Source: Chrysomallon squamiferum (Eukaryota > Mollusca > Gastropoda > Neomphalida > Peltospiridae). Taken from it: 42,500 bases of DNA. How positions within the stretch are numbered: the stretch's first letter is position 1; every line of letters begins with the position of its first letter. The notes under the pieces are model-generated. The model saw nothing but the letters and a program-made list of their open reading frames with translations. It ran no database searches and had not been told where the DNA came from. Position numbers and translations under genes: made by a program. Shown here one piece after another: positions 22,060-32,105 of this stretch. The DNA is taken from assembly GCA_012295275.1 (NCBI GenBank), contig CM022666.1, positions 13,780,606-13,823,105 of the forward strand, read 5' to 3'.

Positions 22060-22761
22060 CATGTTTATGTACTTGACTTACGAGTGCACCAACTTACGAT
22101 TTTTCCCCCCCCAGTCAATTTTTGCTTTGAGTTGCGAGCCAAAATTCGAGTTACGAGCAACAGTCAGATTAGCCGCGGGTAGTTGGCGCAACGAACAACA
22201 CAACATCCGGCCAGCATCTTCGTCTCAGTCGTTTACTTCTCGTGGTTACCTCACCGCGGAATCGTCTGTGTTGTGTGGTGCTCGGGTTTTGTGCAGTATT
22301 TGGCCAATTTCATCCTAAGAAAGTGAGTGAAAAGGACAGTGCTGAGAAGAAGAAGCGGATGATGTCCATTGAATTAAAGCTTGAATTCACAGAAATACAT
22401 GAGCGAGGTGTGCATGTAGTCGACTTGGCTAGGCAGTACGAGTGTAGTACCATACTGAAGCTGAAGGAGTCGATAAAGGCTGTAACTCCAACCAAAGGCG
22501 TTAAAATAATTTGTTTGATCTCCAAGATAAATACACTTTACAAAACCAGTTTATTTCTTTACATTCTCTTTTATTTTTTTTGCCATTTATAAATACATTT
22601 TTTAAAATAAAAAAACACGTTACATGGTTTTGTATGGGCCCGAACGGATTAATGTATTTTGAATTAATTTCAGTTGGGAAAACTGATTTGATATACGAGC
22701 AAATTGAGATATGAGTTTGGTTACGGAACGAATTAAAAACACAAAAGTCAAGGTACCGCTG
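22060..22761 (+). mobile_element. Tigger/pogo (Tc1-mariner) deletion derivative, 702 bp
   Basis: Flanked by TA at 22058-22059 and 22762-22763. The right end read inward is CAGCGGTACCTTGAC. The left end is CATGTTTATGTACTTGAC, then TTACGAGTGCACC. The inverted ends share GTACYTTGACTT-like sequence, and subterminal TTACG / GTAACC / ACGAGCAA motifs are typical of the Tigger group. A transposase N-terminal remnant lies inside, followed by an internal deletion and an AT-rich 3' part. The element lacks the DDE catalytic region and cannot be autonomous. Confidence 0.85.
22311..22512 (+). pseudogene. Tigger/pogo transposase N-terminal remnant
   Basis: The frame encodes PKKVSEKDSAEKKKRMMSIE, then LKLEFTEIHERGVHVVDLAR, QYECSTILKLKESIKAVTP and TKGVKII. 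This is the basic leader and first helix-turn-helix of Tigger-type transposases: a K-L-E-x-x-E-x-H-E-R-G-V-x-V-x-D-L-A-R-Q-Y pattern, then I-L-K-x-K-E-S-I-K-A. The usual initiator ATG is absent at the expected place (CAT 22311). Compared with the family, a few codons are missing inside the helix-turn-helix, between QYE and ILK. After KII the homology stops, removing the second DNA-binding half and the DDE domain. The open frame extends in both directions by chance (22242-22592). Confidence 0.85.
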
Positions 22762-23040
22762 TATATATATAAATTCTGAAGGTTTTACTAATATTTGTGC
22801 ATCATACAAAATTATCTTTGCAAGTAAAAATGTAATTGCACCTCAGATCGCTAATTTCCGCTAACCAGTTGGACAAGGTTTGCTAGGACAGAAGAGGAGA
22901 GAAATGACTAATTAGAAACGCTATGCTCACAGCATCCTTGCATCTTGTCCAAACTACGAATTCTGAAATCTGCTGTTTCGTACGTTAAATATTTAAATAA
23001 TTGATGTTATTATGACTGCATCAGCTATGCATAATAAAGA
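22762..23040. other. Non-coding, inverted repeat
   Basis: TTGGACAAG (22869-22877) and CTTGTCCAA (22944-22952) form a 9-bp inverted repeat. A small perfect hairpin ATGCT-CAC-AGCAT lies inside at 22923-22935. No gene is seen. Confidence 0.5.
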
Positions 23041-23465
23041 TTAGACGAAAGGTACATAGCAAAATGTTTGATTTCTGTCAACAAAACGTGACGTCATGAT
23101 AACAATATTAAGAAGAAAAAAAAATGCCTGCCTTCATTTCAGCTATTAAAAAGTAACTTGAAATGTGTATAGTAATACATTTGATTTATATCAACTACAT
23201 GACGTCATTAATAATACAGTAATAAGAAAGGAAAATGGCTGCTCCTATGTTACAGCTATGAACAATGAAGACTACCTGAAATGTAAATAGTAAAATGTTC
23301 GATTTATTTAAATTACGTGACGTCATGAAGACAGTATTAGGAACAGAATGTGGCTGAGTTCATTTTGACGATAGAGAATGAAGATGATTTTAAATATACG
23401 TAAATGATGTTAATTATGTGACGTATTAAATAAAAAAAAAGGAATATGGATGGCCATAGCGAGAC
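23041..23465 (+). repeat. CRE-bearing minisatellite, 4 diverged units of ~101-120 bp
   Basis: Units start near 23041, 23161, 23279 and 23392, the last truncated. Each has the order AATGT..AT(A)GTAA, TTTGATTTAT-like, then a CRE, then AT-rich, then ATGGCTG-like, then AGCTAT..AATGAAGA. The palindrome TGACGTCA is perfect in units 1-3 (23089-23096, 23200-23207, 23318-23325) and is TGACGTAT in unit 4 (23419-23426). Flanking parts have diverged much more than the CRE. No coding is seen. Confidence 0.85.
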
Positions 23466-23544
23466 TGGGACCTTGATGTATTAATTTGCTTTGTTATTAG
23501 CAAAGCTCGTCACATTAAAAAACTAGAACAATGATTATATTTCA

Positions 23545-23550
<6 letters not shown>

Positions 23551-23588
<38 letters not shown>
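23551..23588. repeat. Poly-A (38)
   Basis: The longest pure A run in the window, about 85 bases after the last CRE unit. It could be a retroposition tail. Confidence 0.95.
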
Positions 23589-23591
<3 letters not shown>

Positions 23592-23639
23592 TATATGTAC
23601 TTTTTAAATAATACGGTAATTATTTTTATTTATTTATTT

Positions 23640-23945
23640 ATTATACTAATAATTATTACTATTACTGTTGGTATTATTAATAGTGTTACTTTTATTATTT
23701 TTCATACTATTACTATTACTACTACTACTACTTCGGCTGCTGCTACTATTATTACTGTTATTATTTTTGTTATTACTGTTGTTGTTGTTGTTACTGTTAT
23801 TATTATAACTATTATTATTGCTATTATTATTGATATTATCATCATCATTTTTATTTTTATTAACGCCTATTATTATTATTATTATTATTATTGTTATTAT
23901 TATTATCATTATCATCATCATCACTATCATCATCATTATTTTTAA
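23640..23945. repeat. Degenerate (ATT)/(ACT)/(ATC) array
   Basis: About 300 bases of imperfect trinucleotides ending in TCATCATCACTATC units and a TGATCGTGATCA near-palindrome at 23949-23960. Confidence 0.93.
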
Positions 23946-23996
23946 CATGATCGTGATCATGTTGCTTTGTCCGAGGCAATGTTTGTTTTATTTTAT

Positions 23997-24162
23997 CAGC
24001 TGTTTTATAAAAGTCGATGCTGCAGATTTGCATCCTCCTGAATAAGTCTTATTACTTATCATATTACAAGATAAGTAAGCTCCAAGGTGCTCTCATTGAC
24101 ATACGTACAGGGGGGGGTCAGTCCCCCACCCTATTGCAGCTTCGTCACACTGTCATGCAAAT
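23997..24162. promoter_or_regulatory. E-box, TATA box and two octamer motifs
   Basis: CAGCTG (23997-24002) is followed by TATAAAAG (24006-24013) and ATTTGCAT (24026-24033). The inverse octamer ATGCAAAT is at 24155-24162. The octamer is the known POU-domain (Oct/Pit) site. Between them G8 TCAGT C5 (24110-24127) forms a 5-bp-stem GC hairpin. Octamer position relative to TATA is unusual for a plus-strand promoter, so this may be an enhancer. Motif evidence only. Confidence 0.3.
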
Positions 24163-24184
24163 CAGAACCGTTTCTGCTAACTAC

Positions 24185-24348
24185 GTTCAGATACGTCACT
24201 ACAACTACAACAGTTACAGCTACTACTGCTGCTGTTACTATTACTCCTAATAAATACCAATGCTTACACATACACTCACACACGCATACATATATAAGAC
24301 AAACATACGTACATATATATAGATATAGATAGATAGATAGATAGATAC

Positions 24349-24379
<31 letters not shown>

Positions 24380-24440
24380 TACACAGACAAACATACACAG
24401 ACAGACAGACAGACAGAAGACAAACATACAGACAGACATA
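24185..24440. repeat. (TAC)/(CA)/(GATA)/(CAGA) mosaic
   Basis: ACTACA and GCTACT units, then CACATACA, (GATA)6 at about 24317-24345 and CAGACAGA/CAAACATA units to 24440. Nothing is recognised at 24441-24770. Confidence 0.9.
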
Positions 24441-24774
24441 TAATTACGTATTCTTTTTCTTTACGGTCAGATAAACATGCACCATGGCTTTGACATTGTT
24501 GCGATGTTAAACCGTTTGAAAGCTAAAACAAAATACGTCTTTCTTTTTCTTGTCATTTTTGTCTAAGTACTGTCACTAGGTGCATTCATACTTCTGCTTA
24601 CGTCACAGATTGTTTTATCTATATTTGTTTCCTCGGTTTCTGTAGAAAATCTTTAATGTAGTTTCCTGTGTGTCGCACAGTCTGAACGTATTTCCTTGAT
24701 GTTTTTTCCTCTTTTTCCCTTTTTTCATTTTTAATTTGTTTAGTTTTTTTTAGTTTTTTTTATTTCATTTTTAT

Positions 24775-24837
24775 TTGTTATTATTATTATTTGTTATTTA
24801 TTTATTTATTATATTATATATATTAATTTATTTATTA

Positions 24838-24891
<54 letters not shown>

Positions 24892-24973
24892 TATTATTAT
24901 TATTATAATTATTATTATTATTATATTATATTATATTATACTACTACTACTACTACTACTACTCTTAATAATG

Positions 24974-25018
<45 letters not shown>
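24775..25018. repeat. (ATT)-(AAT)-(ATT) array with inverted symmetry
   Basis: ATT and ATTT units, then (AAT)17 at 24839-24888, then ATT units at 24889-24925, (TATAT)n, (ACT)8 and (ATT)19. Adjacent AAT and ATT blocks are complementary, so the segment can fold into a long cruciform or hairpin. Confidence 0.94.
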
Positions 25019-25020
25019 TA

Positions 25021-25860
25021 ATTATTATGTTTGTTTTTTTTAGGAAGACGAAAACAAGGATATTCATGAAAAAAAAAAAAAAAAAAAAGAATTTGAAAAG
25101 CTTTTCGAAAAGATTTCATTGCTGGATCTGACGAATCATTTCCTGGGTTTAAGATCAGAGTAAAGGAAGCAAGGACTATGAAACATAATCTCAAACGTAT
25201 AAGTAAAGATAAGAGAAAAAAAAACAATGACAAAAGAAACAAAAGAAAAAGTTAGAAGACAGAAGGAAACACACACATACGGAGAGACACACACAAGCAA
25301 ACAAACGAAAAAAAAAACAACAACAAAAAAAACGACAATGCTTTCAACTTTTAATGACATTGTCCTTTTGTCTTCGTACAATGGAGAATAATCGATAATT
25401 AAAAATGAAAACAGCGGACCCGAGCAACACGATAATTTGTTACTTCAACAAGCAGACGACACTCTCCAGTTCAGACGTGAAAAAAAAAAAAAAAAAAAAA
25501 TCGGAAAGATTTTCATTTTTTTGTTTTGTTAATAAAAATTTGTACTTAAGAGCAATTTACAGCACGCACTTAACAAATGCAAGATAATTAGGTACAAGAA
25601 AGATAGAGAGGAGAAGTAGAAATGAAAAGGTGGAAGTTTTTGTTAAAAGAGGTACGGAATAAAAAAAAAAAAGTCAGTACTAGTACTTGTAAAAGTGTAG
25701 CGAAGTAGTTCTTGACATGAAAAGTAATTAAACAAGAATGTAAGAAATTTACGAATCAATTTTCAATTAATGGCAAAAGAAAGAAGAAGAAGAAAATTAG
25801 TGAACGATATATTGATTTTAAAAAACCTCGTAAACATTTTGTTTATGTTGCAGATTAGCA
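25021..25860. other. Purine-rich non-coding stretch
   Basis: A-rich DNA with poly-A at 25071-25088 and 25480-25500. No recognised coding, RNA gene or transposon. Confidence 0.6.
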
Positions 25861-25869
25861 GTGTGTATT

Positions 25870-25870
25870 A

Positions 25871-25908
<38 letters not shown>

Positions 25909-26669
25909 AATAATAAAAAGTACTAATATTAGTAGTAGTACTATTACTAACGGTGGTAGTACTAAATAAAGTAATAGTAATGAAAGTCGTATTAATAGTA
26001 AGATAGTAACAGTAGTACTAAGTGGCATTATTATTAGTAGTAGTTGCAATTGTAGTATTAACTAGGAACAGTAGTAATAGTAACAACAACGGTAGTTGTA
26101 GTAGCAGTAGCAGTAGTGATTTTACTTTAACGGCAGTTGAAATAGTTGTATTTGTATACAGTAGTAACTGTAACTCTAGTTGTAGTCGTACAATGGAGAT
26201 TAGCAGTAACTGTATTAGTATCAGTCGTAGCAGTAGATGCTGTAACCGCAGTTGTAGTAGTAGTGTAGTAACTGTAACTGTAGTTGCAGTAGTCACTAGT
26301 AGTTGTTGTAGTCACAGTAGTAATAGTAACAACAGCGGTGGCTGTAGTAGTAGTACTGATTTTACTGTAATGGCAGTTGAAATAGTTGTAGTAGTAGTAG
26401 TAGTAACTGTAGTTGTAATACTAGCAGTTGATCGCGATAAAGGTAATAGTAACAGTTGTAGCAGTAGATGGTGTTACGGCAGTTGTACTAGCAGTGGTAG
26501 TAGTTGTAACGGTAGTTGTAGTGGTAATGGTAGATAGCATCAACGGTAATACTATTAGTTGCAGCAGCAGTATATGTAATGGTAGCTGTAGTCGTAGTAG
26601 CTGTACCTCTAGTCGTAGTAGTAGTGATAGATTATGAGTAACGGGTGACAGTAATAGTTGCTGCAGTAA

Positions 26670-26702
<33 letters not shown>

Positions 26703-26710
26703 ATTTACTC
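25870..26710. repeat. Degenerate (AGT)n array with a 240-bp internal duplication
   Basis: ATT/AAT units to 25918, then about 780 bases of AGT/TGT/AAC trinucleotides. A distinctive segment, GATTTTACTTTAACGGCAGT continuing TGAAATAGTTGTA, at 26118 recurs at 26358 with two base changes, exactly 240 bases apart. GTAGCAGTAGATG recurs at 26227 and 26458. The array is therefore partly a duplicated higher-order unit. A pure AGT run at 26670-26702 closes it. Confidence 0.9.
26022..26537 (+). CDS. 171-codon frame through the AGT array (probably non-genic)
   Basis: This is the longest open frame in the window. It encodes Ser, Asn, Cys and Val-rich low-complexity protein with two copies of an SSNSNN-...-DFT-x-x-AVEIVV motif 80 residues apart, from the 240-bp duplication. 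No domain, signal peptide or splice support is seen. Trinucleotide arrays without stop triplets generate such frames, so translation is doubtful. Confidence 0.08.
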   Translation: MALLLVVVAIVVLTRNSSNSNNNGSCSSSSSSDFTLTAVEIVVFVYSSNCNSSCSRTMEISSNCISISRSSRCCNRSCSSSVVTVTVVAVVTSSCCSHSSNSNNSGGCSSSTDFTVMAVEIVVVVVVVTVVVILAVDRDKGNSNSCSSRWCYGSCTSSGSSCNGSCSGNGR

Positions 26711-27240
26711 TGTGTGGTGTATGATTATTTGAATTTCTAATTACAATTATCAAATAATAAACTAATCTCTCAAAGAGATGTGAAATTCAAATTATACACA
26801 GAATTTATCACACGAGTCAACAAATTAGACAAATTTTGATTATTGGTAATATTTGAACTGATCTTAATCTTCTTAATGTAATTTTTTTTTTTGGCCCTGA
26901 TGTCTGTTTGTTTGTCTAACGTCTTCTGTGCATGATGCTTTGAATTGTTTCCAAGAGTCTTCATTAGGATCGACTCTGAAAGATGATGACAACAATGACG
27001 ATGTTTATGAATGTGATGACGTCGATGGTGTTGCATTTGCTCGTCGTGTTCTGCATTAAAATTTCGATGCAGTTCAAAGTTAATTAACTGAACAGACGTG
27101 AATGGATGTATGGATGGACTTGTGGATGGATGAACTAATGGATGGATTGATGTTTATGTATGTAATGTTATAGAGATAGTTTAATGTCTATCAGTCTGAC
27201 TGGTCTTTCTCTCTGTCTGTCCGTCTTTCTGTCTAACATT
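26711..27240. other. Non-coding with short GGATG repeat
   Basis: GGATG/GATG units at 27100-27155 form a small degenerate minisatellite. The 88-codon minus-strand frame ending at 27036 starts His-rich from a GATGATGAC patch and is then Lys/Asn-rich. It is not recognised. Confidence 0.6.
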
Positions 27241-28242
27241 TTTATATGGTCTGTATGTTATTCTGTGTCTATACGACAGTCTGTGGGTTTGTCTGTCTCT
27301 GTGTTTCTCTGATTCTGCTTCTCTCTTTGTTAATCTGTGACTTTCTGTATATGTGTCAGTCTATTCACCTACTTTGTTTAAATGAAAGCTTGTGTGCTCA
27401 CCAATCACAACAAAGACAAGTACAAGCGTACCAATAAATATCCATGAAAACGAGGCTGCATATCAACGAACGTATGATATATGGAATATTACCTCGCATA
27501 CTGCCTAATTTCACCGTCGTAAATATGAAATGTTTCAGGAAGCAAAGACAGGTTTCTAGTTTGTTTATAAATTACAGTTAAAAAAACATTTGAGTAAACA
27601 GGCAGCAGCTGGTAGTAGAAAACATTTCAAGTCATTTCGTGATTTATAAGTTGAGACTAAATTGAAAACTGCAAATAAACAAAAATGTTGCAGGTATAAA
27701 GCACAAAAGTAAAACATATTATATTTTTATCTGACTTTTTGTTCCGTTGTTAATGGCTTTTGCTTTCTTTTCATTTATTTATTTATTTATTTATTTATTT
27801 TATTTATGTTTTCGGGCGTTTTCTTTTTTCGTTTTGTTTGTTTATTTTTCTTTTTATTATTTTTATTTTTTTTTTTTTTTTTTTTTGACTTGGTTATTTA
27901 CATAATTATTTAATTTCAATTTTAATTCGGATAGGTTACGATAAAAAAGAAACCTTGCAATCAAAACTGCCTTTTTATAATATAAATAACAGGATATAAT
28001 ACAGTAAAAGAAATAAAAAATAAAAAATAATAAAAATAAATAATCCTGTAAACGGAACTGAAATTGATCCCAGTACGTACCGCGCCTCGGTTTTCACGTG
28101 CAGTGGACTCAGTTCAACTGGTTTATTTTATCATGACATGCTGAAAATAGTTTTTTTCTGAATATATTTTTTTTGTTTTTCTTTTCCTCTGTCTTAATAC
28201 TTCTAATTATTGTTTTTCCTTTCGCTTCTTCTTTTACTTATT
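27241..28242. other. AT-rich non-coding stretch
   Basis: TTTA units at 27775-27805, poly-T at 27868-27886 and A-rich units near 28010-28042. A small GC-richer patch at 28050-28110 contains GGTACGTACTGGGATCAATT on the minus strand, weakly B-box-like. No gene is seen. Confidence 0.55.
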
Positions 28243-28259
28243 TATTTATTTATTTATCA

Positions 28260-28313
<54 letters not shown>
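28243..28313. repeat. (TTTA)-(ATT)17 array
   Basis: Short TTTA run then a pure ATT array at 28263-28313. Confidence 0.96.
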
Positions 28314-28319
28314 CTTGCA

Positions 28320-28900
28320 TGACTTCACCTGCGTTCTCGACACATCAAAGGTATTGTCGTTCGACATACATCATTTAATTCGTACTCGCGTTTTAACGCT
28401 CCGTGTTTTTTTCTTCACTTGTGAATGATTACCGATGTTACATATCCCGAATATAATTTTAGCACTTTCTTTTCATGACCAAATAACATGCTTACACAGA
28501 AACTCGCACTTACAAGACCCGGCATTAATTTAAATCACTGAGGAATAAAAAAATAAATGTCGCCGACGGCTGTCGATTTTTTCCCAAGAAGTGTCCGCCA
28601 TCTTTACGGAATGCTTGGTAGTATTTTCTAGTCGACTACTTTGATATAAACACTTTCGACATCTGCTGGTATTCACTACGTTATTGATCTAAGATCAACA
28701 AGCGTTGCATTGTTTACCGTTTCCAGTAATTGATTTAAAGAGAGGTACTGCAGTGTATTTTAACGGTCCCGTAGGAATGAGAATATTTTAATAGATTGCT
28801 CGATTTCTTTAGATGCTTATTTTTTTTTTCTTCTTGTTCTTAAGTGAGAAACCCTTGGGAGCAACATTGATTTCGCATTGTTTGTTATTATAGCTATTTT
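28320..28900. other. Unique block with YY1-type site
   Basis: CCGCCATCTT at 28595-28604 is the reverse complement of AAGATGGCGG, a full YY1 consensus, in a CpG-containing patch (28560-28640). No open frame with domain content is seen. A promoter-proximal element or untranslated exon is possible. Confidence 0.35.
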
Positions 28901-28920
28901 ATGTGAAGAGAGAAATGAAG

Positions 28921-29345
<425 letters not shown>

Positions 29346-29458
29346 AGAGAGACAGATAATAAAGAATGACAGAAATATAGGCAGAGAGGCCTGAACATAT
29401 AAGAAAGGATTACGAAATAAAAAAGAGAAATGTAATCTGCATATTTCTCACTATTTGT

Positions 29459-29530
29459 CTTCACTGAACGGAATCGAATGAGATTTACTGTTCTGGGTAA
29501 CACAGCTAAACCGTTTAACAGTTACACTGT
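29459..29530 (-). mobile_element. tRNA-like (SINE-type) remnant
   Basis: On the minus strand TAACTGTTAAACGG (A-box-like) precedes CATTCGATTCC (B-box-like) by 44 bases, the normal tRNA internal-promoter spacing. The sequence after the B box, CGTTCAGTGA, resembles the sequence after a similar B box at 40728-40745, which suggests a shared family. The stem pairing is poor, so it is a decayed SINE rather than a functional tRNA. Confidence 0.4.
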
Positions 29531-29661
29531 GTACTTGAAACCACGGAAATGTCCGGAGATTATCGAGTGCATTAGAATATTTATATTTTCCATCTGTATT
29601 AAACTTTGGTGAAGTCTTTGTTTTTAGACATAACCAGACATGTATCACCTTCTTATAAGCA

Positions 29662-29668
<7 letters not shown>

Positions 29669-29723
<55 letters not shown>

Positions 29724-29782
29724 GAAAGAAAGTAAGAGAGAGAGAGAGAGAGTATATCTTTCTATCTATCTATCTATATACA

Positions 29783-29850
<68 letters not shown>
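29669..29850. repeat. (CA)25, (TATC) and (TA) arrays
   Basis: Pure CA at 29669-29719, a short GA run, TATC units at 29760-29812, then (TA) at 29813-29849 and degenerate GTAT units to about 29920. Confidence 0.96.
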
Positions 29851-29852
<2 letters not shown>

Positions 29853-29956
29853 ATGTATATGCATAATGTATATATATGAATGTGTATATGTTTGTATATA
29901 TGTATGTATGTATGTATAGGATGTATATATGTGAATGCTTATGTTTTGCATGTATG

Positions 29957-30526
29957 TAGAAATATGTTGTCGTACGATATGTTATTGCACATAGACAATA
30001 TTCGGGAACAAACTGCAACAAAGTTCAGTCAGATCTTCACAAACAGTATGACATCTTCTATCATAGGTTTGATAGTGTTAACTGGTTACGTGAAACGGCA
30101 TCCAAAATTTTACATGATCAGTATCAATAAATATGGAAAACTGAAACGTCTCCAAAGGGTATTAATTATAAATTTTTAAAAATGATCTTACAGTTCTATT
30201 TTAAAAATAATGTTAATGTCTTACGTAAATTTAGAACCTTTAATGTTAAGCTTTTTACTGAAACTGGACGATGGTCTAATATTCTAAGAGAAAATAGGAA
30301 ATGTCATATTTGTAATCTTGACAAAATTGGACATGAATATCACTATATATTTGAATGTAATGATCTTATATTGTTAAATGCGAGAAAAGGTATACCAGAT
30401 AAATATACGAGACATCGAAATATATTTTTGTATGATAATTTGTTTAATAGCAAAGATATGTTTATATTAAAAAAGCTATGTTTGTTAATAAGAACTATAT
30501 TTGAGAGAAAATGTCGTCCACATTAA
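29957..30526 (+). pseudogene. Non-LTR retrotransposon ORF2 C-terminal fragment
   Basis: One frame (codons starting at 29957) runs to TAA 30524-30526 with only one internal stop (TAA near 30128) after the first codon. The last 114 codons are intact from 30182. They contain FRTFNVKLFTETGRW, then CHICNLDKIGHEYHYIFEC, a C-x2-C-x9-H-x4-C zinc-binding pattern, then a basic RKGIPDKYTRHRN segment and a Leu-rich end. This order (R-x-F-x-x-x-L-x-x-E-T-G-R-W, then CxxC..HxxxxC) is the C-terminal tail found downstream of reverse transcriptase in many metazoan LINE ORF2 proteins. The reverse transcriptase and endonuclease domains are absent, so it is a 5'-truncated dead copy. The frame is surprisingly clean, suggesting a fairly young insertion. 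No poly-A directly follows; the AAAAT tract at 30805 is a possible tail. Confidence 0.75.
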
Positions 30527-30594
30527 ACTGTGCATGTTAATTTTGTTTTCTATATCTTTAATACATTCTTCTCTGTACTGTAATCCTACAGTTT

Positions 30595-30785
30595 TTGAGA
30601 ATGACGTCACTGTCATTGTCTAGCCTGCAGTCCTGAGATGAACCTCGTTTCCACCTGATTACCTGAGAAAAACGTCTAATGAAAAGCCAAGGGTAATGAT
30701 TGACCACGCCCTTTCTTTGTCTGTGTCGTTTTAGCTTGCTCTGTTTTGTAGGCGGATCAGCCACGTGAACATTCTCTGTTATGTA
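30595..30785. promoter_or_regulatory. Regulatory-like block: CRE, GC box-like and E-box
   Basis: A perfect TGACGTCA (30602-30609), CCACGCCC at about 30703 (KLF/Sp-like) and CCACGTG at about 30761 (E-box) sit in a balanced-composition patch directly after the LINE fragment. It may be the LINE 3' UTR instead. Motif evidence only. Confidence 0.25.
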
Positions 30786-30802
30786 CATCTAATTAGACAC
30801 TG

Positions 30803-30885
30803 TAATAAAAATAAAAATAAAATAAAATAAAATAAAATAAAATAAAATAAAATAAAATAAAATAAATAAATAAATAAATAAAAGA

Positions 30886-30921
<36 letters not shown>

Positions 30922-30925
30922 TTAA
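30803..30925. repeat. (AAAAT)-(AAAT)-(AAT) array
   Basis: Pentanucleotide AAAAT units pass into AAAT and then AAT units. CA-rich units follow at 30976-31050 and a pure GT array at 31101-31128. Confidence 0.95.
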
Positions 30926-31096
30926 TAATAATATAAGAAAAATAAATATATAAGAGAATATATAAAATTCAGAAGCACACGCACACATACACACATATAG
31001 ACTCTCTCTGTGTCTCTCTCTCACACACACATGCACGCACACATACGCAAAGAGAAATAGAATCTACCTGCATGAGAATGCGCGTGTGCGTGTGCG

Positions 31097-31131
<35 letters not shown>

Positions 31132-31189
31132 ATTACCTGTAAATGTGGGCCTGTATTAGTCTTATGTTTTTATCATTATGATTATTATT

Positions 31190-31560
31190 ATTAATCAACA
31201 TGGCGATTTGAGTTTTATTTTGGGGTTCAAAGCGAGGCCGCAGTTCTGTAAACACTCGTCTTCTCCTTTCATTTTGCACCTGGTACCTGAACATCTCAGA
31301 CCAATAACAGTCACGTGATATAATTAAAATAGCTTTTTTTCACAGCAAGAAATACAGTAGAAAAGATTTATCAAGGAAAATAACGGATATTTAACCGGTT
31401 TTCTTTGCATCAATTTTCTTCGATCTTTGCGGCTCTTCGCGGTGTTGTTTATGTCCAATAATCCCGTGGTGCACGTGCAATTATGGCGTATGCAGAGGAC
31501 ACAACGGTGAAAACTGATTATATATCAGTGTAACAAAATATGTTATTATCTACACACAAA
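31190..31560. other. Unique block with CCAAT and E-box motifs
   Basis: CCAATAACAGTCACGTGA near 31302-31319, then CCAAT at 31455-31459 and CACGTG at 31472-31477 upstream of a 16-codon ORF (ATG 31483, TAA ending 31533; MAYAEDTTVKTDYISV). ATGGCG strings at 31199 and 31483 resemble YY1 cores. The ORF is too short to support. Confidence 0.25.
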
Positions 31561-31649
31561 GTAATAATTTGCTGTTAAGATTCTTATATTTTCAAAAGAG
31601 ACGAAAGAAGAAATTTTGCATGAATATAATTGGTGTTTATATAAAACAG

Positions 31650-32039
31650 AAAAAAAAAAAAAAATAAAATAAAATAAAAAAAAAAAAAAAAAATAATAAA
31701 TAAATAAATAAAGTAAATGAATGAATGAGTGAATGAATAAATAATAATAAAATTAAAATAAATAAATAAATGAATGAATGAATGAATAAATAATAACAAA
31801 ATTAAAATAAATTGAACGAAAGCAAAGCAAAGTTGTTACATTTGTTGCTTTCGTTGTTCTTATTGTTGTTGTTATTATTATAGTTACAGTTATTATCATT
31901 ACTACTACTACTGCTGCTACTACTACTACAACAAGTACTACTGTTACTATTACCACTATTACTTCTACTACTCCTGCTACTACTATTACTACTACTATTA
32001 TTGTTGTTGCTTTTATTATTATTATTATTATTATTGCTG

Positions 32040-32083
<44 letters not shown>

Positions 32084-32105
32084 GTTGTTGTTGTTGTTGT
32101 TGATG
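31650..32105. repeat. (AAAT)/(GAAT) and degenerate (ATT)/(ACT)/(TTG) arrays
   Basis: Poly-A, AAAT and GAAT units at 31650-31815, then ATT, ACT and TTG trinucleotides at 31840-32102. Two near-identical TGAATGAATGAATAAATAA-type segments (31720-31745, 31770-31795) mark a local duplication. 32106-32570 shows no gene. Confidence 0.93.

Noticed and set aside
26770-27036. His-rich 88-codon minus-strand frame
   Set aside because: The histidines come from a GATGATG/TGATGTT patch. The remainder is Lys/Asn-rich AT translation with no recognised motif.
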